Positions 34,645 through 46,734 of a stretch of 64,000 nucleotides of DNA are shown in pieces (positions within the stretch are counted from its first letter, which is position 1; every line of letters starts with the position of its first letter). The notes beneath the pieces are model-generated. The model ran no database searches, had not been told where the DNA came from, and saw only the letters and a list, made by a program, of their open reading frames with translations. The stretch lies in contig MKRJ01000013.1 of assembly GCA_001896885.1 (NCBI GenBank), forward strand, positions 1 through 64,000, written 5' to 3'. A program made the position numbers and the translations under genes. This DNA is from Rhizobiales bacterium 65-79. Its GTDB lineage: Bacteria; Pseudomonadota; Alphaproteobacteria; Rhizobiales; Rhizobiaceae.

Positions 34645-36417
34645 GTGGCCAGCGCAGCCAATATCAACGCCGTCATCCTCGGGCTCGTCCCGAGGATCTG
34701 CCGTGGCCGCCGGTCATTGCCGTGGCCGCCGACACCCTGTTCTATCGGGGCGGTCGTGGTTGCGCGAACCAAGGCAGATCCTCGGGACAAGCCCGAGGAT
34801 GAAGGCGATACGCCTGTCGTCGAAGTTCGGCGTTTCGTACGAGCCCTTGTTGCCGCGTTGCTGTTGAGTGCCTTCCTCGCAGGCCAGGCTTTCGCCCACG
34901 CGGCGCTCGTCGCCTCCGACCCGGCCGATGGTGCGGTTCTGGCCAAGGCGCCGACGGAATTGTCGCTGACCTTCGACGAACCGGTGTCCCCGCTCATCCT
35001 CAAGCTCGTGGAGCCGGACGGGCGGGCGGCTCCGCTCGGCAAGCCCAAGCTCGACGGCAACCGGCTCCTCGCCGACACGCCGCCGGGTCTCGGCACAGGA
35101 AGCTATGTGCTTTCCTGGCGTGTGATCTCGGAAGACGGGCATCCCGTCGGCGGCGCCGTCGTCTTTTCGATCGGCATGCCGAGCGCGGGGGCGGCCGTGG
35201 AAGCGACGGAAGCGATCGACTGGCCGCTGCGGGCCGCCATTTGGCTCTGCCGGGTGCTGATCTATCTCGGGCTCTTCATCGGCGTCGGCGGCGCTTTTTT
35301 CCTTGCCTGGGCCGCGCCCGATATACGCGCCTCGCGCTCCTTCATCGCCGGGGCCTGCATGGCGGGTCTCGTGGCGATGGGGCTGTCGCTCGGCTTCCTC
35401 GGCGTCGACGCGCTCGATCTCGGCTTCGAATCGCTGACCGAGGCCAAGACGTGGGAGACCGCGCTTTCGACCAGCTACGCGCTCACCGCATTGTTCGGAT
35501 CGCTTTCGATGCTGCTGGCGCTCCTGGCGCTGCATTCCCCAAAACCGGGTGAGGCGAGGCTCCTATCCACCCTTGGCCTGATCGGCGTCGGGCTGGCGCT
35601 CGCATCGAGCGGGCATGCGGCGACCGCCGATCCGCAATGGCTGATGCGGCCGGCCGTCTTCGTCCACACACTGGCCGTCGCGTTCTGGGTCGGCGCTCTG
35701 GCGCCGCTCGCGGCGCTGTTCGCCAAGGACAATGCGGCGGCGCAGCCGGCGCTCGCGCGCTTTTCGGCGCTTATCCCCTATGTGCTGGCCGCCCTGCTCG
35801 CGGCAGGCGTCGTGCTGGCCTTCATTCAGGTCGGTCATGTCGAGGCGCTATTCTCGACGCTCTATGGCCGCGTGCTCCTCGCCAAGCTGGCGCTGGTCGC
35901 GCTCCTGCTCGCACTCGCCGCTTTCAACCGCTGGCGACTGACGAAACCCGCTCTAGCCGGCGATGCGCGGGCCAAAAGGGGCTTCGCCCGTTCCGTCGTT
36001 GCCGAAATCGTGCTGGTGACGGCGGTGCTCGGCTGCGTCGCGCTCTGGCGCTTCACGCCGCCGCCGCGCGCGCTCGCGGCCGAGTTGCCCGCGCCGCCGG
36101 TTTCCGTCCATCTCCACTCCGACCGGGCGATGGCAAGCCTGACGCTGTCGCCCGGCCGCGCCGGGCCCGTCGCCGTCTCGGCCTTCATCGTCGGCGGCGA
36201 TCTCGAGCCGCTCGACGCGAAGGGAGTCACGCTCTCCTTCTCCCTGCCTTCGGCCGGCATCGAGCCGATAAGGCGGGAAGCCAGGAAGATCGACCAGGGC
36301 CAATGGCGCGTCGACGGCCTCCGCCTTCCCGTCGCCGGAAACTGGGACGTGTCGGTCGATATCCTGATCTCGGATTTCGAAAGCGTGACGCTGAAATCGA
36401 AGATCACGCTGCGCTGA
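34645..36417 (+). CDS. CopC-CopD fusion copper resistance/uptake protein
   Basis: This protein of up to 590 residues carries a signal helix (LVAALLLSAFLAGQAFA) and a CopC domain starting HAALVASDPADGAVLAKAP, with the N-terminal Cu(II) His. The CopC segment EPVSPLILKLVEPDG and PVGGAVVFSIG follow. An eight-helix CopD domain runs from about residue 190 to 480, and a soluble C-terminal domain ends the protein. The first 55 or so codons are doubtful: a 126-bp palindromic repeat lies in frame between the GTG at 34645 and the signal peptide, and no ATG in this frame precedes the signal. It likely moves copper across the inner membrane. Confidence 0.82.
   Translation: MASAANINAVILGLVPRICRGRRSLPWPPTPCSIGAVVVARTKADPRDKPEDEGDTPVVEVRRFVRALVAALLLSAFLAGQAFAHAALVASDPADGAVLAKAPTELSLTFDEPVSPLILKLVEPDGRAAPLGKPKLDGNRLLADTPPGLGTGSYVLSWRVISEDGHPVGGAVVFSIGMPSAGAAVEATEAIDWPLRAAIWLCRVLIYLGLFIGVGGAFFLAWAAPDIRASRSFIAGACMAGLVAMGLSLGFLGVDALDLGFESLTEAKTWETALSTSYALTALFGSLSMLLALLALHSPKPGEARLLSTLGLIGVGLALASSGHAATADPQWLMRPAVFVHTLAVAFWVGALAPLAALFAKDNAAAQPALARFSALIPYVLAALLAAGVVLAFIQVGHVEALFSTLYGRVLLAKLALVALLLALAAFNRWRLTKPALAGDARAKRGFARSVVAEIVLVTAVLGCVALWRFTPPPRALAAELPAPPVSVHLHSDRAMASLTLSPGRAGPVAVSAFIVGGDLEPLDAKGVTLSFSLPSAGIEPIRREARKIDQGQWRVDGLRLPVAGNWDVSVDILISDFESVTLKSKITLR
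34675..34800. repeat. Palindromic element inserted in the 5' end of the CopCD gene
   Basis: Bases 34675-34702 and the reverse complement of 34773-34800 match at 27 of 28 positions. Each arm is itself a hairpin (ATCCTCGGG...CCCGAGGAT). The element is 126 bp, exactly 42 codons, and has no stop codon in the CopCD frame. This type of palindrome is common between genes in rhizobia; finding it in a reading frame is unusual. Confidence 0.75.
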
Positions 36418-36484
36418 GCGGGCAGCCGCTTTGCACGGACGGGTCGGCCATGCGAAAAGCTCCCGACAGCTTCACGAGGCGCGC

Positions 36485-37390
36485 ATGGCCGGGGAAAACC
36501 AGGAAAGATCCTACCTGATCGGCCACGCCTCGGTCGCGGCGCGGCCGCTGGAACCGGCGCTCTATCCGGTGTCGACTCCGATCGGCAATCTCGGCGACAT
36601 CACGCTGAGGGCGCTCGAGACGCTCGCCGCCGCTGATATCGTCGCGGCGGAGGACACGCGCGTGACGCGCGTGCTGCTCGACCGCTACGGCATCCGGCGG
36701 CGGGTGGTGGCCTATCACGAACATAATGAGGAAGAAGCCGGGCCGCGCCTGATCGCGGCGCTGAAGGAAGGCCGCAGCGTCGCGCTCGTTTCCGACGCCG
36801 GCACGCCGCTCGTCTCCGATCCGGGCTACCGGCTGGTCGCCGCGGCGCTGGAGGAAGGCTTGCGCGTCGTGCCGATACCGGGTGCGTCGGCAGTGCTGGC
36901 GGCGCTGACGCTGTCGGGCCTGCCGTCCGACACCTTTTTGTTTGCCGGCTTCCTTCCGGTGAAGGAAGGGCAGCGGCAGGCGCGCCTGGAATCGCTTGGG
37001 CGCGTGCCGGCCACGCTGATCTTCTTCGAATCGCCGCGCCGGCTCGCCGCCAGCCTTGCCGCGATGGCCGGTGCTCTCGGCGGAGCGCGTCCGGCGGCAG
37101 TGACGCGGGAACTGACCAAGGCCTTCGAGGAACGCCGCGCCGGCACGCTCGAGGAGCTTGCCGCGCATTATGCCGAGGCCGGCGCGCCGAAGGGCGAGGT
37201 CGTGGTCTGTGTCGGGCCGCCGCTTGCCCAGGCCGCGGAAGACATGGACATCGACAGGCTGCTTCTTTCGCTCGCGGCCGAAATGCCGGCCTCGAAGGCC
37301 GCCGCCGAGGCGGCGCGGATGACGGGCGAGCAGAAACCCGCTCTCTACAGGCGCCTTATCGAACTGAAGGGAAGATCCGGTGGCGGATGA
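36485..37390 (+). CDS. rsmI: RsmI, 16S rRNA (cytidine-1402-2'-O)-methyltransferase
   Basis: This 301-residue SAM-dependent methyltransferase of the tetrapyrrole-methylase fold modifies C1402 in 16S rRNA. Family motifs are visible: [18 protein letters not shown] near the N-terminus, [37 protein letters not shown] and [18 protein letters not shown]. The C-terminal region follows the [11 protein letters not shown] motif. The ATG at 36485 is chosen for family length. Its end overlaps yraN by 11 bp; the rsmI-yraN pair is conserved in rhizobia. Confidence 0.92.
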   Translation: MAGENQERSYLIGHASVAARPLEPALYPVSTPIGNLGDITLRALETLAAADIVAAEDTRVTRVLLDRYGIRRRVVAYHEHNEEEAGPRLIAALKEGRSVALVSDAGTPLVSDPGYRLVAAALEEGLRVVPIPGASAVLAALTLSGLPSDTFLFAGFLPVKEGQRQARLESLGRVPATLIFFESPRRLAASLAAMAGALGGARPAAVTRELTKAFEERRAGTLEELAAHYAEAGAPKGEVVVCVGPPLAQAAEDMDIDRLLLSLAAEMPASKAAAEAARMTGEQKPALYRRLIELKGRSGGG

Positions 37391-37748
37391 GAATCGCTTC
37401 CGCGCCTATCGCCGGGGCCATCGCGGCGAGCGGCTGGCGGCGCTCGCGCTCATGCTCAAGGGTTTTAGGATCGTCGCGCGCCGATACAGGACGAAGCTCG
37501 GCGAGATCGACCTGATCGCCAGGCGCGGCGACCTGGTGCTGATCGTCGAGGTCAAGGCGCGGCCGACGCTGATCGCGGCGATGGAGGCGCTGACACGAAC
37601 CTCGGAGCGGCGCATCGAGGCGGCGGCCGACCTCTGGCTTTCGCGCCAGCCGGATCACGGCAGCCTTTCGGTGCGTTTCGACATGGTAGCCGTGCTGCCC
37701 CGGCGATGGCCGGTGCATGTCGAGAATGTCTTCCAGGGGGGAAACTAG
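37380..37748 (+). CDS. yraN: YraN/UPF0102 nuclease-like protein
   Basis: This 122-residue protein has the UPF0102 fold, related to Holliday-junction resolvases and restriction nucleases. The core [23 protein letters not shown] contains the Glu-Asp...Glu-x-Lys catalytic pattern. The GTG start at 37380 overlaps rsmI. The function is not established. Frequent partners such as gshB are not downstream here; instead a P450 gene on the other strand ends 9 bp away. Confidence 0.9.
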   Translation: MADENRFRAYRRGHRGERLAALALMLKGFRIVARRYRTKLGEIDLIARRGDLVLIVEVKARPTLIAAMEALTRTSERRIEAAADLWLSRQPDHGSLSVRFDMVAVLPRRWPVHVENVFQGGN

Positions 37749-37757
37749 CCTTCGCGA

Positions 37758-39128
37758 CTATCGACGCCGCGTGACTCGCATCGGCAGGCCGCCCTGCGGT
37801 TGCGTCGTCAGTTTCTGGACCGGCCATGGCTTCGTCTCCGCCACCGTGTCGAAGCGGTAGCGCGACATCAGCACGCCGAGCGCGATCATCGCCTCCTGCA
37901 TGGCGAAGCTGGCCCCGATACACACCCGCGGACCGGCGCCGAAGGGGAGATACTGGAAGCGGTCTATCCTGTCGCGCGCGCCCGGCGCGAAGCGGGCCGG
38001 GATGAAGGCTTCGGGATTGTCCCAGAGCGCCCGGTGGCGGTGCACCGTCCACGGCATGACGAGCACCTGGGTGCCCTTGCGGATGACGAGGTCCTGATAG
38101 GAATCGTCCTCGACCGCCTCGCGGTTGATCGAAGGCGCCGGCGGATAGAGCCTCAGCGCCTCCTCGAAGGCGGCGCGGGCAAGCGGCATCTTCTCCAGCC
38201 ACGCAACCGGACCCGCGCCGCTCGCCATCAGGGCGTCGATCTCGGCCTCGATCGGCTCGCGTTCCCATGGGCTCTCGGCAAGGCAATAGAGCGTCCAGCC
38301 CAGCGCGCGCGCCGTCGTCTCGTGGCCGGCGCCGATGAAAGTGATGATGTTGTCCTCGATCTCCGCCCGCGTCAGCCCGCCGGGGGCCTGCGCGCGCAAG
38401 AGCAGGGTCAGGAAATCCTCAGGCGTTCCGGCCGGGTCGCGCGCCAGCCGCGCCTTCCTCATCGTCATCGTGTCGGCGACGATCCTGCGGAAGAAGCCCA
38501 GCGAATTGCGGCCGAGCAGGCGGGTGATCCGCGGCAGCCAGTCCGGCGCGCCGAGGAGGTCGAGCGGATCGACACGGCCCATCGTCTCGAACAGGCGGTC
38601 GACCTGCCTGGCGAAGCCGCCGGGCTCGCTTGCGATCTCGCCGGAAAACAGCGTCTCGGCCAGGATGTCGTAGGTCAGCGCCGTCATGTCGCGCGACAGG
38701 TCGGCGACGCCGCCTTCCTCATAGCGCTGGGCGAACTCCTCGGCGCGCCTCAGCATCGGTTCGGCGAAGCCGTGGATGTGGCGCGGCGTGAACACCGGCG
38801 CCATCGCCTTGCGCGAACGGCGCCAGACCTCGCCTTCCGCCGTCAGCAGCCCGTCGCGCAGGATCGGGCGCAGGATCTTCTGGCGCACGCGCGCCATCTT
38901 GTAGTTCCCGGCATTCTCCACGAGCACGCGGCGTATGAGGCCCGGATCGTTGGCGATCACCAGCGGCCCGCCGATGCCCGAGACCGATATCCATTTCTCG
39001 TTGTAGGATGGCTCACCCCACAATTCGAGCGGGTTGCGATAGACGATCCGGATCATCTCGAGCGTCGAAGGCGGGGATGTACGCGGCTTCGGCGCCGGCG
39101 GCACGAAAGGGGTGGGTGTGGCGTCCAT
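37758..39128 (-). CDS. Cytochrome P450
   Basis: This 456-residue soluble P450 shows the I-helix oxygen-binding motif GAGHETTARA (near residue 265), the ExxR motif in EEALRLYPPAP (near 320), and the heme-binding loop FGAGPRVCIGASFAMQEA with the Cys thiolate near residue 400. No transmembrane anchor is present at the N-terminus. The substrate is unknown, and no ferredoxin or reductase gene lies beside it. It begins 61 bp downstream of crcB on the same strand, so the two may share a transcript. Confidence 0.92.
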   Translation of the reverse strand: MDATPTPFVPPAPKPRTSPPSTLEMIRIVYRNPLELWGEPSYNEKWISVSGIGGPLVIANDPGLIRRVLVENAGNYKMARVRQKILRPILRDGLLTAEGEVWRRSRKAMAPVFTPRHIHGFAEPMLRRAEEFAQRYEEGGVADLSRDMTALTYDILAETLFSGEIASEPGGFARQVDRLFETMGRVDPLDLLGAPDWLPRITRLLGRNSLGFFRRIVADTMTMRKARLARDPAGTPEDFLTLLLRAQAPGGLTRAEIEDNIITFIGAGHETTARALGWTLYCLAESPWEREPIEAEIDALMASGAGPVAWLEKMPLARAAFEEALRLYPPAPSINREAVEDDSYQDLVIRKGTQVLVMPWTVHRHRALWDNPEAFIPARFAPGARDRIDRFQYLPFGAGPRVCIGASFAMQEAMIALGVLMSRYRFDTVAETKPWPVQKLTTQPQGGLPMRVTRRR

Positions 39129-39189
39129 GGCGGGCTTCCTTACGCCCGAATGTAGGTGCGCGGGAGGCGGCCGTCCACGCCATGCGAGT

Positions 39190-42385
<3,196 letters not shown>

Positions 42386-42483
42386 GGCGGCCGAACCGCC
42401 GGTATTCCCCGGAAGCGGAATTCCGGTATCCGACGCTTTTGCCCGGTCCGGCCGGGCGCGCGGATCGCGAACGGGAAAGACAG

Positions 42484-42705
42484 ATGGCAGATAGCGACAC
42501 CGGAAAAGTGACGCCGCTCAGGCCGAGGCGCCCTTGCCCCGAATGCGGCAAGCCCTCCTCGCGCGAGCACTATCCGTTCTGCTCGAAGCGGTGCAAGGAC
42601 GTCGATCTCAATCGCTGGCTGTCCGGAAGCTACGTGATCCCCGGTCGCGAGGAAGAAGACGAGGTAAGTGGCGAGCCTGCTTCGAAGCCCTCGGGCCAGG
42701 AATAG
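42484..42705 (+). CDS. yacG: YacG, zinc-binding DNA gyrase inhibitor
   Basis: This 73-residue protein has the YacG zinc-finger [20 protein letters not shown] (C-x2-C-x15-C-x3-C), followed by [16 protein letters not shown], the conserved gyrase-contacting block, and an acidic tail. In E. coli YacG binds the GyrB C-terminal domain and inhibits gyrase. The ATG at 42484 follows GGGAAAGACAG. It lies 98 bp after gyrB on the same strand, with no obvious terminator between them. Confidence 0.9.
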   Translation: MADSDTGKVTPLRPRRPCPECGKPSSREHYPFCSKRCKDVDLNRWLSGSYVIPGREEEDEVSGEPASKPSGQE

Positions 42706-42734
42706 AGCGGTTCAGGAATCCGGAGCTTTTCCGG

Positions 42735-43313
42735 TCAGGCGACCTGCTCGACATGCTGCACTTCGGGAATGAAGTGGCTGAGCAGGTTCTGGATGCCGTG
42801 CTTGAGCGTCGCGGTGGACGACGGACAGCCCGAACAGGCGCCCTTCATGTTGAGGAAGACGGTGCCGTTCTCGTAGCCGCGGAAGGTGATGTCGCCGCCG
42901 TCCTGGGCGACGGCGGGGCGGACGCGGGTGTCGAGCAGTTCCTTGATCGTCAGGACGATCTCCTCATCTTCCTTGTCGTAGAATTCCTCTCCCGACTCGC
43001 CGTGCGCCTGGCCTTTGCTGTCCGTAGCGGTGGCAAGCACCGGCTCGCCGCTCATGAAATGCTCCATGATGGCGCCGAGCACGGCAGGCTTCAGATGCTG
43101 CCATTCCGCGCCCTCGACAGTGACGGCGATGAAATCGTAGCCGAAGAAGACGCCGCGCACGTTCGGTACGGCGAACAGCCGCGCGGCCAGCGGCGAAGCC
43201 TCTCCGGCGCTGTCGGCGTCGCGGAAATCAGCCGTGCCCTCGGGCATGACGACCTTGCCCGGAAGAAATTTCAGCGTCGCCGGGTTCGGCGTGGATTCGG
43301 TCTGGATGAACAT
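42735..43313 (-). CDS. nfuA: NfuA-type iron-sulfur carrier (NifU family)
   Basis: This 192-residue protein has an N-terminal Nfu_N domain (MFIQTESTPNPATLKFLPGK, about residues 1-90) and a C-terminal NifU domain with the cluster-binding CxxC (GACSGCPSS, near residue 157). It delivers [4Fe-4S] clusters to target enzymes. Length and arrangement match the alphaproteobacterial Nfu group. It follows usp and trpS on the minus strand, a neighbourhood shared with other rhizobia. Confidence 0.92.
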   Translation of the reverse strand: MFIQTESTPNPATLKFLPGKVVMPEGTADFRDADSAGEASPLAARLFAVPNVRGVFFGYDFIAVTVEGAEWQHLKPAVLGAIMEHFMSGEPVLATATDSKGQAHGESGEEFYDKEDEEIVLTIKELLDTRVRPAVAQDGGDITFRGYENGTVFLNMKGACSGCPSSTATLKHGIQNLLSHFIPEVQHVEQVA

Positions 43314-43401
43314 TCGTGCGATCCGATCTGGGCGTTTCCATCCTAAAATAGGCTGCCGCCGCCCGCTTCACAAGCGCCGACGGCTGATGCGGCGAGGAAC
43401 C

Positions 43402-43893
43402 TCAGGCGAGGCTTTCGATATCCTCGTCCGAGAGGTTCTGCGGCACCACGGTGACCGGGATAGGAAAGGCCGCGGTCTTGCCGGCGATCGAGGAGACGAG
43501 CGGTCCCGGGCCTTCCTTGGACGATCCCGCCGCCAGCACCAGGATGGCGATGTCCTGGTCTTCCTCGATCAGCTTCGTGATTTCGTCGGTCGCCGCGCCC
43601 TCGCGAATGATCAGTTCCGGCTCGATGCCGAGCTTTTCCCTGACTTTCGAGGCGAATTTGTCGAGCGCGGCCTTGGCGGCCGCCACCGCTTCCTCGCGCA
43701 TGATCTGCTCGACGCCGAGCCATTGCTTGAAATCGCCGGCGTCGACCACGAAGAGCAGCACCAGCCCGCCGCCCGTCGCCTTGACGCGGTAGGCGGCGTA
43801 AGCCACCGCACGCTCGCATTCCGGCGTTTCGTCGATGACGGCCAGGAATTTGCGGCGGTGGCCCGCCTCATGACTCAGGCGCTTGGAAACCAT
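43402..43893 (-). CDS. Universal stress protein (UspA family)
   Basis: This 163-residue protein has the Usp fold. The first strand with the nucleotide-contacting Asp (FLAVIDETPECERAVAYAAY) is near residue 16, and the loop VLAAGSSKEGPGPLVSSIAG near residue 120 is a variant of the G-x2-G-x9-G-S/T ATP-binding motif. ATP binding is therefore possible but uncertain. It lies between trpS and nfuA with short gaps (75 and 88 bp). Confidence 0.87.
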   Translation of the reverse strand: MVSKRLSHEAGHRRKFLAVIDETPECERAVAYAAYRVKATGGGLVLLFVVDAGDFKQWLGVEQIMREEAVAAAKAALDKFASKVREKLGIEPELIIREGAATDEITKLIEEDQDIAILVLAAGSSKEGPGPLVSSIAGKTAAFPIPVTVVPQNLSDEDIESLA

Positions 43894-43968
43894 GGAATGT
43901 CCCTTGCTGCGGACGTGGCGACCAGCCGCCCGCGACCCGCCAAGGCTAGCGAGCCGACGGGCGCCGCG

Positions 43969-45033
43969 TCAATCGTCCAGGAGTCCGACGATCCGCCGCA
44001 CGGTCTTCATCGTGGCCTCGGCGAGCATGCCGGCGCGCTCGCCCCCATCGCGCAGGACGGCGTCGATATGGGCCGGATCGGCCATCAGGCGGCGCATTTC
44101 GGCGGCGATCGGGGCCAGTTTCTCGACGGCGAGGTCGGCCAGAGCCGGCTTGAAGACGGAGAATTGCCGGCTGCCGAACTCGGCGATGACCTTCTCCTTC
44201 GTCGTATCGGCGAGCGCGGCGTAGATGCCGACGAGGTTCTGCGCCTCCGGCCGATCCTTCAGGCCGGTCAGTTCGGACGGTAGCGGCTCCGGATCGGTCT
44301 TGGCCTTCTTGATCTTCCGGGCGATCGCATCGGCATCGTCCGTCAGGTTGATGCGAGACAGATCGGACGGGTCCGATTTCGACATCTTCTTCGAGCCGTC
44401 GCGCAGGCTCATGACGCGCGTCGCCTCGCCCTCGATCAGCGGTTCGGTCAGGGGGAAATAGCCGTTCACCTTCTCCTCGCCGACCGCCATCTCGACCCCG
44501 ACGCCGAGTTCGGCGATCCGTTTCGAGAAATCGTTATTGAACTTCTGGGCGATGTCGCGCGTCAGTTCCAGATGCTGCTTCTGGTCGTCGCCGACCGGCA
44601 CGTGGGTCGCGCGATAGACGAGGATGTCGGCCGCCATCAGGTCCGGATAGGTGAACAGGCCCACCGAGGCGTTCTCGCGATCCTTGCCGGCCTTTTCCTT
44701 GAATTGCGTCATGCGGTTCAGCCAGCCCATGCGAGCCACGCAATTGAATATCCAGGTGAGCTCGGCATGCTGCATGACCCGGGACTGGTTGAAGACGATA
44801 TGCTTCTTCGGGTCGATGCCGGCGGCGAGATAGGCGGCCGCGATGGCGCGCGTCTGGTCGGGCAGGTCCTCGTGGACCAGCGTCGCCGTCAGCGAATGCA
44901 TGTCGACCACGCAATAGATGCAGTCGTGGCTTTCCTGCAGGGCGACGAATTTGCGGATGGCGCCGAGATAATTGCCGAGATGGAGATTGCCGGTCGGCTG
45001 GACACCGGAAAAGACAAGGGGCTTGAAGGACAT
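43969..45033 (-). CDS. trpS: Tryptophanyl-tRNA synthetase
   Basis: This 354-residue class I aminoacyl-tRNA synthetase shows the HIGH-like motif [15 protein letters not shown] near residue 15 and [10 protein letters not shown] (KMSKS) near residue 215. The [20 protein letters not shown] region ([20 protein letters not shown]) contributes to the Trp-AMP pocket. Length is typical for bacteria. It is the first gene of a minus-strand run with usp and nfuA. In related genomes murJ directly precedes it; here an accessory block intervenes. Confidence 0.95.
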   Translation of the reverse strand: MSFKPLVFSGVQPTGNLHLGNYLGAIRKFVALQESHDCIYCVVDMHSLTATLVHEDLPDQTRAIAAAYLAAGIDPKKHIVFNQSRVMQHAELTWIFNCVARMGWLNRMTQFKEKAGKDRENASVGLFTYPDLMAADILVYRATHVPVGDDQKQHLELTRDIAQKFNNDFSKRIAELGVGVEMAVGEEKVNGYFPLTEPLIEGEATRVMSLRDGSKKMSKSDPSDLSRINLTDDADAIARKIKKAKTDPEPLPSELTGLKDRPEAQNLVGIYAALADTTKEKVIAEFGSRQFSVFKPALADLAVEKLAPIAAEMRRLMADPAHIDAVLRDGGERAGMLAEATMKTVRRIVGLLDD

Positions 45034-45370
45034 CGAACGTTTCCTCGTGGCTTGTGGAGGGCCGTTTCGCGCGCGGCGAAATTCCTGGACGGGCGCTTAT
45101 GGACGATGGCGCGGCGGGGGGCAAGAGGCTTGAAGCATTCGCCGCCCTCGGCGCGAACAGTGGAGTGACGATCCGAATTGCCATAGAATTCGACAGGATC
45201 GCAGGTGGTTTGGCAGATGACGGACAGAACGGAGACGTCCGCGCAAGAGACCGACCGGCACGCCGAAACGCCGTCGGAGACCGGTGAGAATTGAACTCGC
45301 CGGCGCGGATCCACCGGCGCTTCGGCAAGGATCAGGTTGATCGAACGGCATTCGGTCGGTCCCGCCGAAG
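45034..45370. other. Intergenic region between trpS and the ECF sigma gene
   Basis: No convincing gene is seen. A 25-codon open frame at 45217-45294 (ATG to TGA, rich in Thr, Glu and Asp) has only a weak AGGTGG upstream and is not called. The region should contain the trpS promoter on the minus strand and leads into the ECF-type promoter at 45371. Confidence 0.5.
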
Positions 45371-45400
45371 GGAACCTTTCCGCCGCAGGCGCATCCAATG
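45371..45400 (+). promoter_or_regulatory. ECF-type promoter upstream of the sigma factor gene (copy 1)
   Basis: GGAACCTTTC at 45371-45380 is followed 10 bp later by GCATCCAATG (45391-45400). The same two blocks with identical spacing recur at 46129-46158, upstream of the DUF4142 gene. GGAAC-type -35 boxes are the hallmark of ECF sigma factors. This suggests autoregulation by the downstream sigma gene, whose preferred start (45419) lies beyond the expected transcription start. Confidence 0.7.
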
Positions 45401-45418
45401 ACGCGCATGGAGGTCGTC

Positions 45419-46123
45419 ATGGCACAGCCAAGCGTGGAATCGACAGGCACAGCCTTGCAGTCCGACATGGTGCTGGTGGAGCGGGCGTTGGCGCGCGACG
45501 CGGATGCCTGCCGCCTTCTCATCAGGACCCATAACCAGCGTCTCTACCGGTTAGCCCGCAGCATCCTGCGCAACGACGGCGAGGCGGAGGATGCGGTGCA
45601 GGAGGCCTATATGCGCGCCTTCGCGCATCTGGAAAGCTTCCGGGGCGATTCGGCGCTCTCGACCTGGCTCTCGCGCATCGTCATCAACGAGGCGCTCGGC
45701 CGGTTGCGCAACCGCCGCCGGACCGGCGCGGTGGTCATGCCGGAAAGCGGCCGGCACGATCCGGGCGGCGAGGCCCGCATCATTCCCTTCCCCCTAGGAT
45801 CGAGTGAGGCCGACCCGGAGCGCACGATGGCACAAAGGCAGATACTCACCCTCGTCGAGCGCGCGACGGACGAACTGCCCGAAATCTACCGCACCGTCTT
45901 CGTCGCCCGCGTGATCGAAGGGCTGAGCCTCGAGGAGACAGCCGACCTGCTCGGGATCAGGCCCGAGACGGTAAAGACCCGGCTGTTCCGGGCGCGCCGG
46001 CTTGTCCGCGAGACGATCGAAAAGGAGGTCGGGCCGGTGCTGATGGACGCATTTCCCTTTGCCGGCCGCCGCTGCGACCGCTTGACCCGGGCGGTGATGC
46101 TGCGCCTCGGCCTGGAGGAATGA
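45419..46123 (+). CDS. ECF-type RNA polymerase sigma factor
   Basis: This 234-residue extracytoplasmic-function sigma factor has region 2 around residues 25-90 (RLYRLARSILRNDGEAEDAV, AYMRAFAHLESFRGDSALST). Region 4 lies around residues 145-200 (ELPEIYRTVFVARVIEGLSL, ETADLLGIRPETVKTRLFRA). There is no region 3 and no extra C-terminal domain. The ATG at 45419 is chosen over two upstream ATGs because GGAGG precedes it by 5 bp and the upstream ATG falls in the promoter. No anti-sigma gene is adjacent. It likely activates itself and the DUF4142-cupredoxin pair. Confidence 0.9.
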   Translation: MAQPSVESTGTALQSDMVLVERALARDADACRLLIRTHNQRLYRLARSILRNDGEAEDAVQEAYMRAFAHLESFRGDSALSTWLSRIVINEALGRLRNRRRTGAVVMPESGRHDPGGEARIIPFPLGSSEADPERTMAQRQILTLVERATDELPEIYRTVFVARVIEGLSLEETADLLGIRPETVKTRLFRARRLVRETIEKEVGPVLMDAFPFAGRRCDRLTRAVMLRLGLEE

Positions 46124-46128
46124 TTTCG

Positions 46129-46158
46129 GGAACCTTTCTTCCCCGCATGCATCGAATG
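46129..46158 (+). promoter_or_regulatory. ECF-type promoter upstream of DUF4142 gene (copy 2)
   Basis: GGAACCTTTC (46129-46138) and GCATCGAATG (46149-46158) repeat the sigma-gene promoter with the same 20-bp distance between block starts and one base change. It begins 6 bp after the sigma stop codon and about 80 bp before the DUF4142 start. The intervening 10 bp differ between the two copies, so conservation is limited to the two boxes. Confidence 0.7.
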
Positions 46159-46209
46159 GCCGTCAGCAACCAACATATCCGTGGCATCGCCACGGAGGGA
46201 GACAGAGCC

Positions 46210-46734
46210 ATGGCCATCCGAATGACCGCGGTGCTCGCCGCTTCGTGCCTTTTCCTGGCGGGATTGCCCGCATGGGCCGCCGGGAAGCCGACCGATCCGC
46301 AGATCGCCCATATCGCCTACACCGCCGGCGAGATCGACATCGAAGCGGCGAAGCAGGCGATCAGGAAGGCGAAGGACAAGGACGTCAAGGCGTTCGCCGA
46401 AGACATGCTGCGCGACCATGAGGCCGTCAACAAGCAGGCGCTGGCACTGGTGAAGAAGCTCAAGGTGAAGCCGGAGGACAACGCCACGAGCAAGGCCTTG
46501 GCCAAGGCGGCGAAGGCGGAGCGCGCCAGGCTCGCCGGGCTGAAGGGCGCGGCCTTCGACAAGGCCTATATCGCCAACGAGGTCGCCTACCACAAGCAGG
46601 TGAACGGCGCGCTGAAGGACGTTCTCATCCCCTCGGCAAGCAACGCCGAACTGAAGAGCCTGCTGGAAACCGGCCTCAAGATTTTCCAGGGCCACGAAGA
46701 GCACGCCGAGCATGTCCAGGCCGAACTCAAATAG
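46210..46734 (+). CDS. DUF4142 (ferritin-like) secreted protein
   Basis: This 174-residue protein has a Sec signal (MTAVLAASCLFLAGLPAWAA). The helical DUF4142 domain shows YTAGEIDIEAAKQAIRKAKD, FAEDMLRDHEAVNKQALAL and a C-terminal HEEHAEHVQAELK. The family is a four-helix bundle related to ferritin-like proteins, of unknown function and often linked to envelope stress. The ATG at 46210 follows GGAGGGAG. It overlaps the cupredoxin start by 23 bp and has an ECF-type promoter upstream. Confidence 0.88.
   Translation: MAIRMTAVLAASCLFLAGLPAWAAGKPTDPQIAHIAYTAGEIDIEAAKQAIRKAKDKDVKAFAEDMLRDHEAVNKQALALVKKLKVKPEDNATSKALAKAAKAERARLAGLKGAAFDKAYIANEVAYHKQVNGALKDVLIPSASNAELKSLLETGLKIFQGHEEHAEHVQAELK

Noticed and set aside
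45217-45294. 25-codon open frame in the trpS-sigma gap
   Set aside because: Short, weak ribosome binding site, no homologue known to me; chance occurrence is likely.
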